Of a DNA stretch of 64,000 bases, positions 58,399-64,000 are shown in pieces. Numbering within the stretch: position 1 is the first letter of the stretch; each line of letters begins with the position of its first letter. Both the position numbers and the translations under genes were made by a program. The notes beneath the pieces are model-generated. The model was not told the DNA's origin. It ran no database searches and was given only the letters and a program-made list of their open reading frames with translations. Source of the DNA: an uncultured bacterium (GTDB taxonomy: Bacteria; Cyanobacteriota; Vampirovibrionia; Gastranaerophilales; Gastranaerophilaceae); NCBI GenBank assembly GCA_949284415.1, contig CASDVM010000040.1:16210-80209 (forward strand), written 5' to 3'.

Positions 58399-60688
58399 CA
58401 GCACTTTCTCCTGTTAGTTCTTTCTTATAATGACATTTAATATTTGAACAAGTAATTACATCGCCTTTTTTCAAAACTTTTTTCACAAGAAGCGAGCCGC
58501 AATCGGGACAGGTTTCACCGGTGGGTTCATTCCAGAGAACGAAATCACAGTCAGGATATTTATCACAGCCGTAAAATACCGTACCGCGTTTGGATTTTCT
58601 CTCAACTATTGTTCCCTGTCCGCATTTCGGGCATTTTACACCGGTTGACTTGCGATAAGGTTTTCGGTGTTTGCAGTCCGCATTTGTACATTCCATATAT
58701 TTACCGTAAGGGCCTGTTTTGAATATCATATCAGAACCGCATTTTTCGCATTTTTCTTCGCATTTTTCGGGTTCGTTTGATGTTTCTTCGCCTGTATCTT
58801 CCGATAACGCGTTTAATGACATCATTGTCTTACAATCAGGATACCCCGAACACCCCAAAAACTGCGAGCCGTTTTTGCCTATACGCAGAACCATAGGTTT
58901 TCCACAGTTCGGACATTTAATTTTGCTCTCAATTTTTACGCGCTCGCTTGTTTGAAGAGCCTTATTAACCTCATCAATAAACGGAGTGTAAAATTCCTGC
59001 AAAACATCATTCCAGACAGCTTTTTTCTCGGCGATTTTATCTAACTTGGTTTCCATGCCTGCGGTGAATTTGTAATCCATAATATCCGCAAACTGCCCTA
59101 CAAGCTGTTTGCATACCGTTCTTCCCAACAATGTCGGATGAAGGGCTTTATCTTTCTTTTCAACGTATTTGCGTGTTTGAATAACAGTAATAATTGTAGC
59201 GTAAGTAGAAGGACGTCCTATACCGTATTCTTCCAAAGCCTTTACAAGAGAAGCTTCATTATATCTCGGCGGCGGCTGGGTAAAATGCTGCTTTGGTTCA
59301 ACTTTTAAACATTTAACCTTATCGCCTTCGTTCAAATCGGGAATTTTAGCTTCGGCTTCCTGTTCATCTTCATCCGCATCATTATAAACTTTCAAAAATC
59401 CGTCAAAAGTAACCTTGCTTGTGCCTGCTTTCAAAGTATAATCACCTGCCGTAATCTCTACTGTTTTATTTGCAATATCGGCAGGAGTCATCTGTGATGA
59501 CATAAATTTTTCCCAGATAAGTTTATAAAGCTTATACTGGTCATTATCAAGGTATTTTTTAATACTTTCGGGAGTCCTTTCAGGGTATGAAGGTCTGATT
59601 GCTTCGTGCGCATCCTGAACATTCTGTTTGCCCTTAACATAGATATTAGGTTTTTCAGGATAGTATTTTTCTCCATAGTTTCCGAGAATAAAGTCTTTCG
59701 CCATGCCTTGAGCATCATCGGAAACTCTTACACTGTCTGTTCTCATATAGGTGATTAAACCGACAGGAGTTCCGTCAATTTCAATCCCTTCATAGAGTTT
59801 CTGTGCTACCTGCATTGTTTTTTGAACGCCGAAACCTAGTTTTGAACTGGCTGCCCTTTGCATTGTTGATGTAATGAATGGTGCTGTAGGCTTTCTCTTT
59901 GTAGATTTTTTCGTAACCTTTGTAACATCAAATTCTGACGGGTAAGAGGTGAGAAAATCAACAATTTTTTGAGCTTCATCTTTATTTTTAACAGTTTTTT
60001 CAACTGCTTTACCTTTTATTTTTGAAAGCTCGGCTTCAAAAGTTTTGCCGTCCTTATCAAGGTTTGCATGTATTGACCAGTATTCCTGCGGAACAAATGC
60101 TTCAATCTCTTCTTCTCTTTCGCAAATCATACGTAAAGCTACAGATTGCACACGTCCTGCAGAAAGGTTTCTGTTACCTATCTGTTTCCACAAAACGGGA
60201 CTTAACTTGTAACCTACGAGTTTGTCAAGAATCTGCCTTGTCTGCTGTGCCTGAACCATATCCATATCAATTCTGCGCGGATTTTCGACAGAATGTTTTA
60301 CGGCTTTCGGGGTAATTTCGTTAAATACAATACGGCAGATTTTATCATCGGGAACTTTCAAAATCTGTCTTACATGCCATGCAATAGCTTCTCCCTCACG
60401 GTCAGGGTCGGAGGCAAGGTAAACTTTATCGGCTTTTTTTGCCATATCATTTAATTTTTTTACAACAGCCTGTTTGCCCGGAATAATTTCAAACTTGGGC
60501 AGAAAATGATTTTTTATATCAAACCCTAAATTTTCCGTTGAAGGATCCTTTGTCGGCAAATTCCTGACATGCCCGTAGCTTGCTTCAATCTGGTATCCGT
60601 CTCCCAAAATCTTTCTTATGGTCTTTGATTTTGCGGGAGACTCAACTATTACTAATGCCTTTTCTTTTTTTTCAGCTGTTTTTGCCAT
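58379..60688 (-). CDS. topA: DNA topoisomerase I
   Basis: Type IA topoisomerase relaxing negative supercoils, 769 residues. TOPRIM domain KALVIVESPAKSKTIRKILG and SDPDREGEAIAWHVRQ; active-site Tyr in VGLITYMRTDSVRVS. The C-terminal region carries four zinc ribbons: CPNCGKPM...CSGYPDC, CEKCGSDM...CTNADC, CPKCGQGT...CDKYPDC and CPDCGSLL...CSNIKC. It is preceded by dprA (12 bp gap) and overlaps aroE. Confidence 0.97.
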   Translation of the reverse strand: MAKTAEKKEKALVIVESPAKSKTIRKILGDGYQIEASYGHVRNLPTKDPSTENLGFDIKNHFLPKFEIIPGKQAVVKKLNDMAKKADKVYLASDPDREGEAIAWHVRQILKVPDDKICRIVFNEITPKAVKHSVENPRRIDMDMVQAQQTRQILDKLVGYKLSPVLWKQIGNRNLSAGRVQSVALRMICEREEEIEAFVPQEYWSIHANLDKDGKTFEAELSKIKGKAVEKTVKNKDEAQKIVDFLTSYPSEFDVTKVTKKSTKRKPTAPFITSTMQRAASSKLGFGVQKTMQVAQKLYEGIEIDGTPVGLITYMRTDSVRVSDDAQGMAKDFILGNYGEKYYPEKPNIYVKGKQNVQDAHEAIRPSYPERTPESIKKYLDNDQYKLYKLIWEKFMSSQMTPADIANKTVEITAGDYTLKAGTSKVTFDGFLKVYNDADEDEQEAEAKIPDLNEGDKVKCLKVEPKQHFTQPPPRYNEASLVKALEEYGIGRPSTYATIITVIQTRKYVEKKDKALHPTLLGRTVCKQLVGQFADIMDYKFTAGMETKLDKIAEKKAVWNDVLQEFYTPFIDEVNKALQTSERVKIESKIKCPNCGKPMVLRIGKNGSQFLGCSGYPDCKTMMSLNALSEDTGEETSNEPEKCEEKCEKCGSDMIFKTGPYGKYMECTNADCKHRKPYRKSTGVKCPKCGQGTIVERKSKRGTVFYGCDKYPDCDFVLWNEPTGETCPDCGSLLVKKVLKKGDVITCSNIKCHYKKELTGESADESGTL

Positions 60689-60700
60689 TTTTATTTCCGT

Positions 60701-61792
60701 TTAAACCTTAACCGCTCTCTTATACCTGTCCCCGTCAACCTGTTTAATTATGCCTTTAAGCTCCATGGTTGTCAAGTACATCAGAAGATTATCTATACTC
60801 AATTTTGTAAATGCCTGAAGTTCATCCACACATTTTTCTTCAATCTCCAGAGCTTCATAAATAATTTTTTCATCATCGCTTAAATCAGGAAGATTAAAAA
60901 GATTTTCCTGTTCAACCTTAACCTCCCAGCCAAGAACCTCCAGAATATCATCAGCACATGTAACAAGTGATGCACCGTTTTTCAAAAGTTTATAAATGCC
61001 TTCTGTATTCGGATTTGTGATAAGCCCTGGAATACACATTAATTCACGTCCCTGCTCTAGTGTTAAATTTGCGGTAATTAATGCTCCGCTTTTTAACGAA
61101 GCTTCCGCGACAAGCGTTCCGTATGAAAGCCCTGATACAATCCTGTTTCGCTGCGGGAATCTGAATTTTAAAGGCTGAAATGTCGGGTAGTATTCACTTA
61201 CAATAACACCGCATCCGTTTTCTATCCTTTTATACAAATCCTTATTCGCTGCAGGATATGTATAATCAAAACCGCTTGCGATAACGCCTACGGTTTTTAA
61301 GTTATTATCAAGCGCAGCAGCATGAGCTGTTGTATCAATTCCTGTTGCAAGACCTGAAACTATACAAATATCTGTATTTTGAAATTCTGAAATAATTTTT
61401 TCAAGAGCTTCTTTTGCATACCTTGTAGCACGGCGCGAACCGACAACAGCGAGAGTCTTACAGAGATTGCAGCTTCCTAAATCTCCTTTATAATAAAGGA
61501 CAGAAGGCGGATTATAAATATTCTTCAACATAAAAGGATAACTTTCTTCCTCAAAAGTCAAATAGTTTATCCCGCGATTTTCGACTTCTTTTACAGCTTT
61601 ATCAATATCAATCTTATCTCTTAGACGCAAAAAGTTTTCGGCCTTTTTTACGCTTAAGCCGTCTATTGAAGACAAATCATCCGCATTAAATGCTTTTTCA
61701 ATATCGCCAAAATAATTATACAGCCTCTGTATAAAAGAACTGTCAATTTCTTCTATTGATGAAAAAGCTATCCAATATTTATTTTTGTTCAT
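60701..61792 (-). CDS. dprA: DNA processing protein DprA
   Basis: Loads RecA on incoming single-stranded DNA in natural transformation. The 363-residue protein has an N-terminal SAM-like helical region (~1-75), Rossmann-like core motifs AVVGSRRATRYAKEALEKII, VSGLATGIDTTAHAAAL, GVIASGFDYTYPAANKDLY and RFPQRNRIVSGLSYGTLVAE, and a C-terminal winged helix (VDELQAFTKLSIDNLLMYLT). dprA-topA order is common in bacteria. With the prepilin peptidase and pilins this hints at competence, but no ComEC or ComEA is visible. Overlaps the TPR gene by 14 bp. Confidence 0.95.
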   Translation of the reverse strand: MNKNKYWIAFSSIEEIDSSFIQRLYNYFGDIEKAFNADDLSSIDGLSVKKAENFLRLRDKIDIDKAVKEVENRGINYLTFEEESYPFMLKNIYNPPSVLYYKGDLGSCNLCKTLAVVGSRRATRYAKEALEKIISEFQNTDICIVSGLATGIDTTAHAAALDNNLKTVGVIASGFDYTYPAANKDLYKRIENGCGVIVSEYYPTFQPLKFRFPQRNRIVSGLSYGTLVAEASLKSGALITANLTLEQGRELMCIPGLITNPNTEGIYKLLKNGASLVTCADDILEVLGWEVKVEQENLFNLPDLSDDEKIIYEALEIEEKCVDELQAFTKLSIDNLLMYLTTMELKGIIKQVDGDRYKRAVKV

Positions 61793-62564
61793 TTTGTTTT
61801 TTCTTTATTCTCTCTATCAGCTCTCTGATTTTTCCTGCTTCAACTTCAGGAATATCAAGATTTATATAGTCTTCAAAGTATTCAATAGCGTCATCGTAAT
61901 CCCCTCTTGCAAAAAAGAGAATTCCTGCTTTTTTATAGGCGGGCGAAAATGAATCATTATGCGCTATTGCTTTCAGATAATTTGAAAGAGCTTTGTCAAT
62001 CTCATCGTTTGCCTCGTAAGCTTCACCTAGATAATAATAAATCCAGGGATTTTCACTCTTAAATTCTAATACATTTTCAAAATTTTCAATCGCACTTGCA
62101 TAATCCCCGAGTTCAAAATGCACTCTGCCCAGATCATAATAAACATCATAATTTTCGGGCTGTTTATCTAAGATGTATTCAAGTTCATCAATTGCAAGAT
62201 CGAGTCTTGCATCTTCCATATAAAATCTTGCAAGGTAATGACGGAGTACAAGATTATCAGGAATTTCCGACAATCCGCGTGAAACAAGCTCAATTCCGCT
62301 TCCCATATCTTTTCTGCGGTAATAAATATCCGCAAGATTTATATAAACCTGCACCAGTTTCGGGTTTAAACTCTGCGCTTTCAAATAATTCTTTTCTGCT
62401 TTGTCATAATCGCCTAAATTTGCATAACAAAGAGCAATATTGTTATATAACTCGGCATTATCCTGACATGTTTCAAGAACCGAACTGAATATATCAATAG
62501 CTTCTTTGTATTCGCCTTTTTTATAAGCCTCTAAAGCTTTATCAACTTTTTCTTTTTCACTCAT
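61779..62564 (-). CDS. TPR-repeat protein
   Basis: A 261-residue cytoplasmic protein consisting of about seven tetratricopeptide repeats, for example AELYNNIALCYANLGDYDKA, VQVYINLADIYYRRKDMGSG, YDVYYDLGRVHFELGDYASA and PWIYYYLGEAYEANDEIDKA. No signal peptide and no catalytic domain; it serves as a protein-interaction scaffold. It lies between lptA and dprA in one operon, with a 3-bp gap and a 14-bp overlap. Confidence 0.88.
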   Translation of the reverse strand: MSEKEKVDKALEAYKKGEYKEAIDIFSSVLETCQDNAELYNNIALCYANLGDYDKAEKNYLKAQSLNPKLVQVYINLADIYYRRKDMGSGIELVSRGLSEIPDNLVLRHYLARFYMEDARLDLAIDELEYILDKQPENYDVYYDLGRVHFELGDYASAIENFENVLEFKSENPWIYYYLGEAYEANDEIDKALSNYLKAIAHNDSFSPAYKKAGILFFARGDYDDAIEYFEDYINLDIPEVEAGKIRELIERIKKKQNEQK

Positions 62565-62567
62565 AAT

Positions 62568-63548
62568 TTATAGTCCCAATCCTATTCCGCCGTTTTCATT
62601 TTCACCGTTGTCGCCGGAACCGATATTTTTTATAACGGTTCTCGTATTGCCATCGGCATGGAAATCTTTCGGATTCATAGTCATTTTAATTTTATCTGCA
62701 TAAATAGTTCTTACGCCCTGTGTAATACTTGAACGACCCGTAAAATATGCTTCATTCGGCTTGCCTTCCTTATTTGGATATAAAGTCAGCTTTGGACCTT
62801 CCGCATAATAATCCTGATACCATACTCTTACATTCCCGGAAGCATTAAATATTCCTTTATCCTGCGCATATTCCTGACGGTTAGATTTTAAAACAAGAGT
62901 AGCACCGTCATCCATAACAGCTTTTGAGGTCGTATTTCCAACGGCTATCAAAACTTTTGTTGTTGTATCATACGTAAATTTGTCTGCAAATGAATCATTG
63001 CCCTGCTGTTTTATTCTGGCATTGCCGACAAGTTCAATATCCTTTAAATCACCGTTTTTATCGGTTCTGACTTTTGCCCTGTCAGAAAAAGTGTCCAAAT
63101 CTTTGTATTTAATCGTAACTGTTCCGGTTGCGGTCATTACACCTGTTTTTGTATCATACTCCTGTTCATCAGCGTTTATGACAACGATAGGAACCTTGCC
63201 GTCAAAAACAATAGACTGGGTATCTCCCTGAGCTTTTACAATTTTAGTAATTAAAGACATTTTTAAAATATTTGCTTTTACTTCACGCTTTTTATTTTTC
63301 TTAACCTCGTAAGCGTATGGTTTGTTATAAAAAGTTGCAGTGTCAAGTTTTTGATTTTCGTCCATTGTAACATCGGCTGAATCCCCGACAACGCGCAGAT
63401 CATCTACGGAAACATTGACATTGCCCTCAAATTTGAGCTTATTTTCCTGTTCATTATAACTCTGCGTTTTTGACTCAATGATTAAATCAGATGCCTGAAC
63501 ACCTGCCGTAAACAATGCAATTATTAAAATTAAGAGTATCTTTTTCAC
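62568..63548 (-). CDS. LptA/OstA-family lipopolysaccharide transport protein
   Basis: Periplasmic beta-jellyroll bridge of the Lpt machine that moves lipopolysaccharide to the outer membrane. The 326-residue protein has signal peptide MKKILLILIIALFTAGVQAS. OstA repeats are KLKFEGNVNVSVDDLRVVGD, GVMTATGTVTIKYKDLDTFS, DIELVGNARIKQQGNDSFAD and GIFNASGNVRVWYQDYYAEG. It is about twice E. coli LptA in length, suggesting two jellyroll units. It overlaps the upstream LptC-like gene by 4 bases. Confidence 0.88.
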   Translation of the reverse strand: MKKILLILIIALFTAGVQASDLIIESKTQSYNEQENKLKFEGNVNVSVDDLRVVGDSADVTMDENQKLDTATFYNKPYAYEVKKNKKREVKANILKMSLITKIVKAQGDTQSIVFDGKVPIVVINADEQEYDTKTGVMTATGTVTIKYKDLDTFSDRAKVRTDKNGDLKDIELVGNARIKQQGNDSFADKFTYDTTTKVLIAVGNTTSKAVMDDGATLVLKSNRQEYAQDKGIFNASGNVRVWYQDYYAEGPKLTLYPNKEGKPNEAYFTGRSSITQGVRTIYADKIKMTMNPKDFHADGNTRTVIKNIGSGDNGENENGGIGLGL

Positions 63549-64000
63549 TTATTCTCCTTATCATTATAAACTTTTGATACAGTATTACCGATTATTTTAA
63601 ATTTTTCGTAATCAGGACTTATTTCAACCTTTCTTGCAGTCGCAAGCAAATCCGTTTTTCTTGTAATTCTGACATTACCTTCCGCAACAGTCGGAATATC
63701 TTTGCCTGACCAGACAAGTTTGTTAGCTCTTAAAGTGGTAAAATCCTTTAATACAATATATGTATTTTCATATAAAATAATCTGCCCTTTTTTCTCGTTA
63801 TAAGTACCTTTGGAAGATTCAAAGCTCATTGAAACCTGATTGTCATCATCATAAAAATTTCCTATAACGTTATTCAAAATTGCAACACCGTTTTTGCTGT
63901 CGTAATTTCCTGTTTCACCGTAAATTTCCCAGTATTTTTTTTCATTTTTTGTTTCTGTCAGAATAATACCGTCAATAACAGCTTCCTGCCTGTCCTGATC
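63545..64000 (-). CDS. LptC-like lipopolysaccharide export protein (N-terminus beyond the window)
   Basis: The frame is open to the window end, giving the last 151 residues. The segments KKYWEIYGETGNYDSKNGVA, MSFESSKGTYNEKKGQIILY, LRANKLVWSGKDIPTVAEGN and TDLLATARKVEISPDYEKFK match the LptC/OstA beta-jellyroll pattern, in which the protein anchors to LptFG and passes lipopolysaccharide to LptA. The membrane anchor would lie outside the window. First visible gene of the operon that runs on through lptA to aroE. Confidence 0.78.
   Translation of the reverse strand, partial: DQDRQEAVIDGIILTETKNEKKYWEIYGETGNYDSKNGVAILNNVIGNFYDDDNQVSMSFESSKGTYNEKKGQIILYENTYIVLKDFTTLRANKLVWSGKDIPTVAEGNVRITRKTDLLATARKVEISPDYEKFKIIGNTVSKVYNDKENK

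Overview
The window is AT-rich, densely coded chromosomal DNA from a bacterium with an outer membrane. LptA and LptC-like genes, a TolC-type channel with a MacAB-type exporter, and a periplasmic lytic transglycosylase all point to a diderm. Three prepilin-like proteins share the segment FTLAEVLITLGIIGVVAA, there is a protein beginning MGMSAGQARLL, and the gene neighbourhoods are poor in classical biosynthetic operons. This combination suggests a gut member of Gastranaerophilales (Melainabacteria/Vampirovibrionia). That placement is inference from protein character; no rRNA is present to confirm it.

Layout. 1-5 kb: end of a sigma factor gene, prepilin peptidase, a small helical protein, ruvA, dnaA, a prepilin and a small HTH-like protein. 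5-11 kb: TrmH-type methyltransferase, aminopeptidase P and parvulin; a candidate small RNA with its own promoter and terminator; tRNA-Gly; MscS channel; RlmH; an M49-like metallopeptidase. 11-19 kb: prepilin copy 1 with an odd repeat-built 5' end, FolE2, a thioredoxin-like protein, a group 2 sigma factor, DeoB, a 4Fe-4S ferredoxin, and a divergent PEP carboxykinase with a membrane-anchored partner. 19-30 kb: exported protein, GH57 glucan enzyme, two YkgJ-like Cys-cluster proteins, and a translation/tRNA-modification block (RlmN, Dtd, zinc-ribbon low-complexity protein, RimM, TrmD). 30-45 kb: orphan acyl-CoA dehydratase activase, prepilin copy 2, membrane pyrophosphatase, NADPH-glutamate synthase small chain, MutS2, a HExxH protein, an M20 peptidase, and the MGMSAGQAR protein. 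45-52 kb: lytic transglycosylase, MTA phosphorylase, YggT, a kinase-like protein, TrkA/TrkH, a frameshifted ADP-ribosyltransferase-like gene, and an XRE regulator. 52-64 kb: TolC-MacA-MacB exporter, and a long minus-strand operon running LptC-like, LptA, TPR, DprA, TopA, AroE.

The most unusual feature is the pair of prepilin genes near 11.3-12.4 kb and 31.0-32.2 kb. Their 5' regions are near-identical mosaics of short palindromic repeats. Each has an ATG with a good ribosome binding site that runs into a tract of ten G, which puts the ATG out of frame with the pilin; eleven or eight G would join them. One copy also carries a 183-bp insertion, a multiple of three, that keeps the frame open. 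Together with the prepilin peptidase this suggests phase-variable or repeat-scrambled surface pilins. A 26-nt palindromic element (AGAT, 17 variable bases forming a hairpin, ATGAC) occurs at least six times. Other leads are an approximately 159-nt putative small RNA at 7553-7711, a single-base frameshift in an A7 tract of an ADP-ribosyltransferase-like gene, and a zinc-ribbon/low-complexity putative RNA-binding protein beside rimM-trmD.
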